From Gnetum montanum (lineage: Eukaryota; Streptophyta; Gnetopsida; Gnetales; Gnetaceae): a DNA stretch of 64,000 bases. This document shows, piece after piece, positions 20,912-32,441 of this stretch. Where the stretch lies: the NCBI GenBank assembly GCA_015680685.1, contig MNCI01021551.1, positions 370,790 through 434,789 of the forward strand, read 5' to 3'. The notes under the pieces are model-generated. The model ran no database searches, had not been told where the DNA came from, and worked only from the letters and a program-made list of their open reading frames with translations. Position 1 is the stretch's first letter. Each line of letters opens with the position of its first letter. A program made the translations under genes and the position numbers.

Positions 20912-21475
20912 TGGCAACTCTGAGAAACCATAGAGAAAAGATGCTAAGAACCAGAGCAGAGAACCTTGTACGTTGGACCTCAACCCTGTACGCTGAGCAT
21001 ATAGCCTCTACACTATGCCTGCAGTTTGAACCAGCACACAGTCATCCCTGCATCCACCAGGGCTATTCGTCCGCCTTGTGTGAAAGCCACAACTGCGTTA
21101 GACCGGTGCATTGTAACTCTCACTTTGCAATAATATTGCTGCATTTTCTTCCTAGAATCTATTACAGTTTTTCCATTAATTGTTGTATGTTTACTATTTA
21201 AGCCCTTGTACGTTTACGCTCTGTTTACACCAATTACGTTATTTACACTTCGTTTTACATTTGTTACGCCGTTCACATATAACCTAGCGGATAACACCTC
21301 GGTGTACATTTGGGGAAATCCTTGCCTGATCTGCATGGGGACCACTCAAGGTACTCTACCTTCGTTAATTTCAGCTTGCCCTCAAGCGAAGGTAGGGTCT
21401 TCTGTGCATGTCCGGTGATCTCCCAATTTCTGTTTCCTTCCAGCCGGAGACCGACAATTTCAGACGGTACAAGAT
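20912..21475 (+). other. Primer site and partial leader of B
   Basis: TGGCAACTC at 20912-20920, then leader sequence closely matching 3606-4180. It ends at about 21475, shortly after GACGGTACAAGATTA, where antisense exon 7 coding sequence begins on the other strand. The minus frame 21758-21273 runs through the joint by chance. Confidence 0.7.
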
Positions 21476-24400
21476 TAGCTTCCAGGCACCATAGAATCTC
21501 CTCTTCGAGCATGCATGCCCAGTCTTTCTCAAGTCTGAGGTTGATATTGGCTAAGGTTTTACCCTTTTCCACTAAAGACCAGGAAGGGCGCTCAAGAGAA
21601 AAAATACTTGTTGAAGCTTCCCCAGAGGCTGTGGTAATGGTTCTCTTAGGAGACCCCTCCAATTCTATACACTCAACAAACTTGTTATAGGAAGAGTGCA
21701 AGCCTAACCCCTCCACGAACATCTCCAACCAGCGACATTCAACTGATTCCTCCTTCAATCACTCTTTGTATTGATGTTTATGATCTTTTTGATCCTGACC
21801 CCATTTATGTACTTTGGATGCAAAGGACTTCCAGTCATGGCACTTCCTATTCAATAAATCCATCTAGGCCCTTTGTTCAGCTAGATCCCGAATCGCCTGC
21901 ACCTTGCTATTCAAGCTTGCCCAATAACATGCATAGGTGATCTCAAATGTATGCCAGGTACTATCACTAGCCAATCTAGCAGAGGAAAAATCATAATGAG
22001 CTTGCAAGTCATTCCTCTCCTCTATCACCTTCATCATATTTTCTTTCAATGATTTAATTTCAAGACATAAGTGTGCAATTGAGCGTTTACAGGTCCAGAG
22101 AGACTTGGCATTAGGAACAACACAACCCAAAACTGCATCATAAATCCCTCTTGGGATCTGCTCAATATCTTTGGGTAATTCCAGGAGACCATCAATATGG
22201 ATAGCCTCGGAAGTACTCCATTACAAGTACAAACATTACACATATGAGCTAATAAGAGATCGCCAATAGAGGCAAAAGCATAATGAACTCAAGAACTTAG
22301 TATAAAGTACACACCTAATTCAAGATGAGCCTGTTGCAGACGAGCGACAACATCGTTGACGATGCCAGTAACAAAGTCTATTTTATTGGGCATCTTAGGC
22401 CATGACCTCAATCGACCAATGAATGTTGAATCTATATTGGGAGGTGCCTCAACTGGGGCCTATAACTTTGACACATCTGCCTAAGATGCATGTGTTTTAG
22501 GCACTTCAACATCCATGTCTGATATTAGGAAGAGTCATGATAATCAAAACAATGTACAAAGCTAAAAAGGATACAAAATGCCGATGAAACTAACAAAACG
22601 TACCAAGCGGCCCTTTGCTGGTCAACTCAAGTGAATCACCAAGGTATAGAGACCCATCAAAAAAACATTCAAAAACACCCTTCTCCTCGCTTGAATTCTT
22701 AAGAGCATCTAAAGCCTCAGAAAGTGTCACCCTCATGGTATCTGTTTCATCCTCTTCCCATAAGATGGGAATAGCATCAGTTGCTTCTCCTCTCGTTTCC
22801 TCCTCTACATCACGTCTGATAACTGTTTCAGGCTCACCCATTGGAGCTAATTCTTTCCTTTCCCTCTTGGGGGTACCCTCTGTTAACACCAATAAATCTA
22901 AAGTTACCACGACATAATAGGCAGGCATATTTAAGTAAGAAAATAAATTCAAAAAGCAATAAAACACTTAAAGCAAAATAAAAATACTTACCCATTTTCA
23001 GCAAGATGAATCGAATCTTGTTTGCCATCGGTGGTCTCACCTCCATAGTAGGTTCTCTCAAATGCTTAGCCCTTTTCACCTTAGCCTTGGCTTTCCCAAA
23101 ATTCTCTTGAATCAAGTGCTCAGCTCTCCTAATAGTTGTGTGCAGTTTAGGCGGTTCCAACCCCAAGCTATCACGTGAATGGTGGGAACAACTGGTTGCA
23201 CCCCCTGTTGTGACGGAGACTGATTCCTCGATGCCTTCAAGTGGATCTTACAATCTGGTAGTGTTAAATAGATGATAGATCTAGGGGTGAGACAACTGTG
23301 AATGATCCCTTAACACATAATGGTTATCCCTATAAACCACTAAGAACTTAGCGAACCTACGGAGATAGCCCACAAAAAAGGCAAAGGTAAAGTGGGATTT
23401 AGCATCAACATTGGAACGTAGCCTAATGATCTCTCCATAGAGACCTAATACAAGGAACTGCACCCAATTGTGGAACATACCAGTCTCCAAGATTGAGTGC
23501 ATAACAAGTGCAAACTCAATCCCAAGACCTCTTGCTTGGAAAAGAGACTTAGGAAATGCTCGTGCTCTAAAGAGTGGGTACAGAAAACTTACCTCCGTCA
23601 AGCGAGTATCAGCTTGCATGGAAAAATCCTTAGCACCCTGTGGTACACCTAGCCAGTCTTCAGGTTCCTTGATCACACAGCCTTCTCTAGTTCCTCTATC
23701 CACCGCAACCTTAGCACCATTTGCTCATGCTGAAAAGATCGGAAAAGAATTCGGCAGTTAGGTGGAAAGACACCTTAACTCCCCGAACTCGTGCAGTAAA
23801 ATAGTATACATCATCATTAAAAGAGTCAACGATGGAAACCATTTCAGTCACGAGAACATTAGGAGTCAAGGTAGTAAATAGGTCCATCAAACCTGCATTG
23901 GTAAGATTGTTGATGATTTGTTCAAGTGCCTTCTTGTGTAGCCACCGTTGTGACTCCTCAGTCTCCCCAAAATTCATAAAGAGAGTGGCCTTAGTACGTC
24001 CAAATATAATGGTAACCTCATCAAGGGGAATGGCTGCTATAGAAATAACATAGGATACATTGAGTAAAAATTACTAATATGATAAGCAATGATGTAACAA
24101 AAATTAAAACCAAGCCTGGAACACAACCATTTACCATTAGCAAACAAAGTAGGCACACTTGCTGCAGGATCAACCGTTTGAGGAAAAACAGGCCCATCAG
24201 GGGACCAATCCTCATGCAACTAGCTACGAACTTGACAATGTTCAAGGGCCCTAGAGAATTGCCTAGGATAATTGACAATAGCATCCTTGGTCTGGCCTAG
24301 CACTATGGCACAAAGAGTGGGGCCCATCATGAATGCCTCCAAGGCTATACGCACTAAGGCAAGCCCACTATCATCCTCATGCAATCCATGCTCAGCAAAA

Positions 24401-26154
24401 CGAGGCCTACAAAATAAAAAGTATTCATACATAAGCAATGATATAATGCTGAAGGAACCAAAGTTAATTCAAGTATAAAAGAGCATACTTCTCTACTCTG
24501 TATACTATTCTAGGCAGATTTTGGAATAGTGTATGTACACGGCAAGCTAGAAAAAGTGTGCTACTACTGTTGTAATGGCTGCAAGATGGCAATCCCCGCA
24601 TATGGGTCAAAGGACATGTAGATCTAGGACCTTCGGGAGTGCCCCTATTGACTGTATATGTAACAAAAGCTAATATGCCCGTATTGAGCTGGGTAACATG
24701 GTCTCAATAATATCACGAGTCAGTTGCTCACTCAAATGAGACCATATGACAACGTTGAAATTCTATAGAATAAATGATAAAAATGCACCAACATTTGGAT
24801 GAAACCATATTACATGCACCCCGATCTGCATGTCATAACTAGGCATGTTCGATTCCAAGGGGCCAAACCAAGATAGCACACCAACGAGTTCGATCACAAG
24901 GAGAAAGGGCTTAGGTCCCCTACATAGAAACAGAACCTTAGGTAAGTAACTTAAAACATATAAATTAAAAATAAATAAATAAATAAACCTAACAAGTGAA
25001 TAACATTCAACACACACACAAGATCAACCCATGAGACAAGAACACTAGTATTCGTTTGATGTATTTAACACTTGCTGGGGGACATTTAATAAATTCATTT
25101 CATAGTAAACCGACAAAAAAGTATAAATACAAAACATGCACATTCCCTATCTAACCCAAGAAAATAAAAAAAAGGTACAAATAACCAGCAACATCGAACG
25201 AATAAGTTACTCACACGCCAATTCTAGGGAATTCATATTATAGTGCACATTGCAGTAAAAGATACAAAGGAACTCATTCAGAATGCAGCTCATGCTACAA
25301 ACCACAAACACGGCTCACAATGCAGCTCACGGTGCTATTCACAATACACAGCTCACACTACAACCGACGTGATGGTGCAACTTATGTTGTAGAAGCAAGT
25401 AATGCTAAGGGGTAACTCACACTGCCCACACAAAAATCACAACTTCCCTAGGGTGCTCACACCCAGGAAAAAATCAGCGTCCCTGGGGTGCTCATGCCCA
25501 GGCAAAACTCAGCTTCCCTAGGGCACTCACGCTCACACAAATCAGCAAAAATTAGTTTTCCTGGGGCACTCACACCCTGTTCTCCCCACTCTACAAAAAT
25601 GGTGCCCTCTCAACCCCTGCGCCCTCATCGCTCACACCCTCATCGCTCACGCTGGGCATCCCTGGGTTGCTCATGTTGGGCGTGTCCTAGGTTGCTCACA
25701 CTCAACCCACATTGACTAATCATCCAAAAATAAAAAAAAATGCAGGCTTTGGTATGCCCTAAAACTCATGCTAGGGTACACACGTATCCCTGCAATTCAA
25801 ACTCATGCCACACCTACATCTCTGCAACTCAAGCCAGGGACCAAAGAAAAGCAGTAATTCCAAAAATTGGTAAGCCCTATAAAACCCTGTAATGCCCAGA
25901 TATCCCAAATTTACATAACGTGAAATAAATCAAGCCAGGAGACCCAACACCAAAAGCAAACTAATCTCACTCCAAAATCCTATTGAAATGGTGGCCCTAA
26001 CGGCTCACGTGGTTTCTCACGCTGCGCTACAAGAGCAAGAGAAAACATACTTGCACAAAGTCTCCATCCATGATGAAATCCTAGGTTGGGGAAGGCGTTG
26101 AAGTAGTTGTTCGCTCTCCCCCTTACATTGGCTTGCTTTCTCTTTCCCCTTCAT
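21475..26154 (-). pseudogene. Antisense spliced gene of B (exons 1-7)
   Basis: Homologous to the A1 antisense gene with splice sites at matching places: exon 1 26154-26051 (donor GTATGT), exon 2 24919-24489, exon 3 24406-24135, exon 4 24036-22992, exon 5 22879-22604, exon 6 22518-22315, exon 7 about 22226 to 21475 (truncated). Exons 3, 5 and 6 differ from A1 by multiples of three; exons 2 (-19) and 4 (-2) carry frameshifts, and stops occur in exons 2, 3, 4 and 6. The exon 7 acceptor AG seems mutated to AA. Exon 1 aligns with A1 (LLQRLPQPRISSW against LPRPRVPSW). The FCP1-like landmarks are retained in exon 2, with the motif I Asp again absent. Exon 8 is lost at the joint. Two diverged copies with the same structure show it belongs to the family. 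Confidence 0.8.
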
Positions 26155-26290
26155 CATCGTTACTCACTCTTTGTACCATGGTCACGCTACCCTACCAACA
26201 CTTCCTGTAACTCATGCTACCCTCTGTAACTCACGCTACACTGCGCACCCAGTTAGTCACGTTGCAAACACTAACTCACACTATGCCCTT
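25240..26290. repeat. CTCACGCT-type degenerate repeats in and around antisense intron 1 of B
   Basis: Intron 1 of the B gene spans 24920-26050. Much of 25250-25720 and 26000-26290 consists of irregular GCTCACGCTG / AACTCACACTAC units, with CCTGGGGTGCTCA repeats near 25450-25680. A1 has GCGTATACGC units in the same intron instead. Confidence 0.65.
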
Positions 26291-26299
26291 TTTGAATTC

Positions 26300-26685
26300 C
26301 TTTGGCACGCCTGATTCAATTTAGCTCACTTTATTTCCCTTCTCTTCTATTTTACTTTGTTGTGCCTTTTATTTATTTATTTATTTACTTTATTCTATTT
26401 TATTTATTACTCACTTTTTTTCCATTTTCATGTTCTTAGGATAGTTTTCTTTTCTTTTTATGAAGTAAGGCATAAAAAAAACATGAAGACCGAAAATCTA
26501 TGAAACCATGAACATCATTACATCATTATTTACATGAAATGTGAATGCCATGGATGGCCTGGTACAGCCTAAAACTGCCATTACATTCCACAATTTCATT
26601 AGACTAATCATCTACACTTAAAACCTTCCTCATCAAGAAAATGTTGCTCACTTTACACCTGGTTTAAATTGGCAAGAACAAGCAT
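26300..26685. other. AT-rich stretch before pol of B
   Basis: T-rich and TTTA-rich on the plus strand, with ATTTATTTATTTATTTACTT near 26370. On the minus strand this is upstream of antisense exon 1 and would hold its promoter, but no TATA box as clear as in A1 is visible. One TTAAACT-type unit remains near 26550-26580. Confidence 0.45.
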
Positions 26686-28880
26686 ATGGACAGTAAGAAC
26701 CTCTTTTCAATGTTGTCTATCAATGGACCTCACGGGGCCATAAAAAGAACGATTAATCTAGAATCCTTAGATCTAGACTCATCTACTTATGTTAATTTCA
26801 TGGCATCCACTCAAGAAACATCAAACTATCCTGAGGGTATGACTAAAACTTTGGACTTAGAAGCAAACAACATCACTGAAGATCCCCTCATTGAAGTCCC
26901 CATCACTATGTCTAGTGGAGAAGTTAAAACATTAAAACTGAGTACTCTACTAAATCCACAACTTGCCAGTGACATTACACAAGTGCTAAAGAACAACATC
27001 AAAACATTTGCTTGGTCATATACCGATATGCTAGGACTGGACCCTTGAATCATCCAGCATAACATCATCCTCGATGAAAAAATTAGACCAGTAAAGCAAA
27101 AAGCATAAAAGGTCAAACCTGAGGTAGCGTTGGCAATTCGTAACGAAATCACAAAGCTCTACCAAGTTGGTTTCATCCGAGCTGTTGACTATGCCGATTG
27201 GATATCCAACATTGTTGTAGTCCCTAAGAAGAATGGTAGCATTCACATATGCATTGACTTCCGTGACCTCAACATAGCCACTATAAAGGATGACTTCCCA
27301 TTACCCAGTATCAATCAACTCGTTGACTCAACTGCTAGGCATGCATTGTTATCCTTTATGGACAGATTCTTAGGATACAACCAAATCAGGATCAACCCAG
27401 AACACCAACTCAGGACAACCTTCATGACACCTTAGGGCACGTTCTGTTATACAATGATGTCATTCAGTCTTAAAAATGTAGGTGCTACATATCAACGAGT
27501 AATGACATATATATTTAGCAATTATATACTTGATTCACTCAATGATTATGTAGACAACATTGCAGTCAAGTCCAAAACAACCAAGCAACATGCAAAAGAC
27601 CTAGACTTGGTACTCAAATGTTGTCTCAAATATGACCTTAGACTTAACCCAAATAAATGTGTCTTTGGGGTTAAAATAGGCAAAATTCTTGGATTTGTGG
27701 TCTCTAAAACAAGGATATGAGTAGACCTCGATAAGGTTAAAGAAATAACTAGCTTGCAACCACCTAAGAACCTTACCAAGCTACGCGACCTACAAGGTAG
27801 ACTACAATTCATTAGACGTTTTATTGTAAAATTAACGGACAAATTGAAACCCATGCAGCATTTACTGTGAAAGAATGTCCATTTTCAGTGGACTCAACAA
27901 TGCCAAGAAGCCTTTGAGAACATAAAAATGGAGCCAACTCAAGTACCAATAGTCTATCCCCCACAAAGAGATAAACCTTTTTACATCTACCTTGTCACAT
28001 CCAATTCATCTATTGCATCTATGCTTTGTCAAAAACGAAAAGATGGAATCGATATCCCCATTTACTATTTAAGCCATGTCGTAGTTGCCTATGAACAACG
28101 ATACAATGACGTGGAAAGGTTATGTCTTGCCCTTTTCTTTTCCTTAAAAAAGTGGACATTACCTCTTCCACAATCAAGTCAATATCATTTGCAAAGACAA
28201 CGTACTTTGAGCTATCACCAACAACATCTATGAATCAAGTAGGATAGCTAGATGGAAGGCGATGATTGTAGAGTTTGACCTATGCTATGTTGCTCAATCC
28301 TCCACTAAGGGTCAAGCAATAGCCAATCAGTTGACCGCATCACTAACACAAGATCAAGTGACAATCAACCCTGAATTTCCTGATGAGAATATTAACAGCA
28401 TAGACACAGTGCCTGATAGCTACGATGCAATCATGTACTTTGATGGAGCATCCACCTCTAGAGGAGGAAGTGCTACAGCCATCATAACGTATCCCTCTAG
28501 AGAAATTCACCCCTTTTCCTATCGACTAAACTTCCCTTGTACCAACAACATGGCAGAGTACGAAGGTCTTCTTAGAGGTCTTATAGCAGCACTAACTTTG
28601 AAAATTACATGTCTTGTAGTTCGAGGTGACTCACAGCTAGTAATCAATCAAGTCATAGAGGTCTACGCATGTAAAGCTTCTCACTTACAGCCATACTATG
28701 ATCTAACTAAACACTTGCTAAAACAATTGATCAACATAGATGTGCAACATATTCCTAGGAACAAAAATACCATCGCCCATGCGCTTGCTACACTATCCTT
28801 GAACATGACACCTGAGATGTTCCATGCGTTGCCTAGTTCTATAACAAATTGTGCCAAACCTATAACTAACGCTCTCGATG
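26686..28880 (+). pseudogene. pol: pol of B: RT, RNase H, archaeal-type RNase H (partial)
   Basis: Close relative of A1 pol. RT: VPKKNGSIHICIDF, then an intact DFRDLN. The catalytic YVDD reads YVDN (27546-27557), a G-to-A change that would inactivate it. Stops at about 27046, 27106, 27433, 27718 and 27868; a frameshift lies between 28140 and 28262 near an A-run. The archaeal-type RNase H follows (FDGASTSRGGSA, NNMAEYEGLLRGLIAAL, RGDSQLV). Similarity to A1 stops at about 28880, just after CAKPITNALD, so the integrase is absent. Confidence 0.87.
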
Positions 28881-30280
28881 AGCCCTCATGTTATACAGTG
28901 GCTTGTGATCTTACAAGAATTAGATATTACTATGCTAGATCAAAAAGGGACTGAGAATGTTATCGTTGATCATCTTTCTCACTTAAGATGGGATAACAAA
29001 GAGGAGGAGAGCCCACTCTTTGATCAATCTCTAAAAAAAATCCTCTTTATTGGAGCAATAAATGAACAAATGCCTAAAAAGTAGTCTAGTTTAATGGCAT
29101 CCTCACATATATTCTCACTCAAGAGATGCCAGAAGACTTGGATTTTAGGAAAAAATAATAATTCCTTCATTAGGTCAAATACTTCATAGAAATTAATGGA
29201 CACATTTACAATGTGTGCACTGATGGCCTAATCCATTGGTGTTTCCCTAACAAATATTAATTATGCATTCTCCAAGATGCTCATGAAGGATCTTGTGGAG
29301 GCCACTATGCAGGGAGATTCATGGCCATAAAAATCCTAATGGCCACTCATATGGAAGGTCCTCAATAGTGGATTCAACCACTAGAACCTTTTGACATATG
29401 GGGCATTAACTTCATGGGTCCCATCACATCCATGTCTAATGGGAAAGCATATATTATAGTAGTAGTTTACTATTACACAAAATGGGCTGAAGTGGTAGCC
29501 ATTACAGATTGCACATCATCCACTATCGCTAGATTTATACAACAGCATATCATCAATAGGTTTGGGGTGCCACATTCACTAATTTCTAATAATGGGACTC
29601 ATTTCATAGGTTCCACATTTAGAAAATTAATGCAACGCTTGGGGGTAGAACATAAATTAGCAACACCTTATCACCCCTAAGCTAATGGTCAAGTAGAGGT
29701 AACCAACTAAGAGATTACTAAAATATTAAGAAGAACCATTAGCAAATATAGGAAGGATTGGAGCACAAAACTTAATGATGCTCTCTAGGCTTATCAATCA
29801 ATTTGGAAACTTCCTATTGGTTATTCTCCCTATGCGTTAGTGTATAGAAAACTTTCAACACTCTCAATTCCATCTAAGCTCTATACACTCTCAATGGCAT
29901 GTGATCTAAATCTTGACCTAAGTTTAGCACAAAAGGAAAGATTAATCAATCTGAACATGCTAGATGAAAATAGCTTAGTTGCCCTATCTCTGAATGAGGT
30001 GAACAAAGCATTTAGCAAGAAACACCATGACCTTAGAATTAGGAAAGTAAGGTTTCAACCTAGAGATTAGGTCCTTTACTAGAACCCTACACATGTACCT
30101 CAAAAGGAAAAATTTCAAACATTGTGGGAGGGACCTTATATAATTGATCAAACCTTTCCCTCTAGGGCCATGATAATTTACAAAACTGATAGCCCAAATA
30201 AAAAGTAGTTGGTCAATATCCAACAAGTCAAGCCTTTCTTGGAACCAAGATTGGCTAGTGTAAATACTACCTCACTTGAT
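28880..30280 (+). pseudogene. pol: RNase H end and integrase of C (decayed)
   Basis: Begins with IQWLVILQELDITMLDQKG and ENVIVDHLSHL, typical of the RNase H end of Athila pol. Integrase: HEGSCGGHYAG keeps the His pair of the zinc finger, but the Cys pair and flanks are deleted near 29340-29360. The core has WGINFMG and SNNGTHF, where the two catalytic Asp are replaced by Asn (both G-to-A), and PYHP..ANGQVEV with the Glu. The C-terminal part continues to about 30280 (LVNIQQVKPFLEP). Several stops. Inactive. Confidence 0.82.
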
Positions 30281-32441
30281 GGACATCCATGTTCTATTTT
30301 TTGGATCTCCTCCTTCCAACTTAGTCATGGGGGAGATGGCCATCCATGCTAACCATTACCATGACCTCTCAATTTTTCTACCCTTTTTTTTCACATTTTT
30401 GATTTTACAAATTTTTGGATTTACAAATTTTTCTAATTTTATACCATTTTTAGTATATTTAAATTTTCTTAATTAAGTTATACTTTTTCATATTTTTTAC
30501 TTTATTTTTTCTCTCATGTTTCTTTTGATTAAGCCTGATATTTTCTCATTTATCCTAATAAATATGCTTTATTGTCATAGGACACAATGCTACTATTGTT
30601 GTTTACTAATGATGGTTTGTGCTTAATGTGTGATTGTTGGTGTCTTGTTTCTATTTTTGAATTCTGATGTCTAATGACTTTGACATGGTTTATTTTTCAT
30701 GGGATAGGTTGTGAGTCCACATCATCCACCCATCCAAAGAATTCTATGGTTTTCCTTATTCTAGGAATTTGAGGTCCCTTTTTAATTAAAGAAACTTTTA
30801 ATCAATCAGTGACCTAGGTAGTTCTGGAATTGGGAAGGATCCAAAGGTTTGTAAAGGATGTAACTTCAAGGGAACTCAATACTCTTTGTACTCTTCTTCT
30901 TGCTTGAGTGCTTGAGTGTTTTTCGAGGACTTCTTACCATTCCATACCATCCAATGATAAGAAGCCAAATAAGATTATTACATGGTGTGGTTCCCATCAT
31001 TTAAAAAAATAAAAAATAATGGGAATTCAAAGCACATCCCTTCTACATGAATAAAGTCCTCACATGGTGTGGTTCCCATTTCAAAAAAAAATAATGAAAA
31101 TTCAAATCACACCCCTTGAACAAATAAAAGGGCTACAAGAACTAGTTATGGAACTTAAAAGACATACACCTATGCTTGAAGGTCCCATCTAACTGAGGCC
31201 TTCTCTCTCTCCTCTTGTGGAATGGGGGTTATCTTGTAGGAGCACTCTTGTATCTCGAGTGGGTGGATCAATCTTAGAGTGACAATGTGAAGTCACTGAG
31301 AGTGAATGGTTTTGTTCTGGACTAAGGATGGAACTTCTTCAATCATTTTAACAACAAATCCACAAGGGACTTCTTATGACCTCAATTTGGAACTCCATTC
31401 CACCTTCTCTATCATCCATCCATGTTGCCATAACTCACCTCACTGTCGAGTTCTATGTTATGCTCTATCTCTTAGTCTAACATATTTGGATTCCTAAGTG
31501 GATTCTTTTAGGTTGGTCCTTAACTTGTCATGATCATTAAATTGACTATGGGCCCCACATACTCCTTAGTTGAGATTATGCAAGGGCAAAAAGGGCATTA
31601 GCCTACTATGGGGAGGATCCACTTGCATAGCTTTTGGCTTCATTAGTTAAGGTCCCTTACCTTTGACATTGTTACAATCTTCTATTTTGTATTTTCCATT
31701 GCGTAAACCACTCAATACTCCTTAATCTTTTGTTGCATTCATCCATCAAATCAGTTTTTCTCCATTTTCTTCAATTAATGAAATTTAACGCCCTCTTCTC
31801 ATGATTTCATACTATTCTTGGTCTTCTAAGCTTTCATTTGACCTCAATGTCATCAAAACAATTCCTTGTATTTCGAAATCTTCACCAAAGTCAATAGAAG
31901 TCAATCGTGGCCAACAATTATGTCCTTGAGGCCTCGTCGATGTAGCCAACCCCATCGATGGGGCCCCATCATCGAGACCGCATCAATGCAATAAAAAAAT
32001 ACTATATATACCACCAAAAACTTTGATATTTTTTGTCATTTTTTCAAAACACACGGGGAATTTTTGCAATTTTTCAGAGCCCAAAATCTTCCAAAGCCCA
32101 TAACTTTCAAACCATTTGTCCAAATCACTCTATTTTTCGATCTTGCATTTACTAGAGGTAAGATCTTTATCATGGGGGCCACAAACCTTAAGGTTTCCAA
32201 TGCAATTTTTGAAAATTTTTTCTAACTCCCCTAATCGTTAGTAACTTTAATCATACATAAATATTAAATTTTTCGAAGTTAACCCTTCCAACAACCTCTA
32301 GGATGATTTATCAATGATAAGCTATAAATATAAATAACAATTAAGTTGATTAAATTATCCATAATCACAGCTTAGCCAAGTGTAACTACCCTCAAGAGTT
32401 AAGGTAATGATTTCTAATCCATGATTCTATTGTGATTACAG
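30281..32441. other. Spacer between pol and third ORF of C
   Basis: Non-coding. The first part matches the post-integrase region of D (TCATGGGGGAGATGGCCA at 30326 and 48657; further similarity at 30720-31500 and 49000-49500). At 31930-32010 a stretch with GAGGCCTCGTCGATG and CTATATATACC resembles the LTR U3 (GAGGCCTCGTCAATG, TATAAATA). The end is a splice-acceptor context: pyrimidine-rich sequence, then TGTGATTACAG directly before ATG. Confidence 0.6.

Larger units (their letters stand above)
20170..28880 (+). mobile_element. Tat/Ogre-like element B, internally deleted and 3' truncated
   Basis: Order: shared LTR, leader to about 21475, antisense gene (exons 7 to 1, minus strand), then RT, RNase H and archaeal RNase H until about 28880, where sequence switches to an Athila-type pol. 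The end of the leader, all of gag-protease and antisense exon 8 are missing at one joint near 21475. The order antisense gene, then RT, is the same as in A1. Confidence 0.8.
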
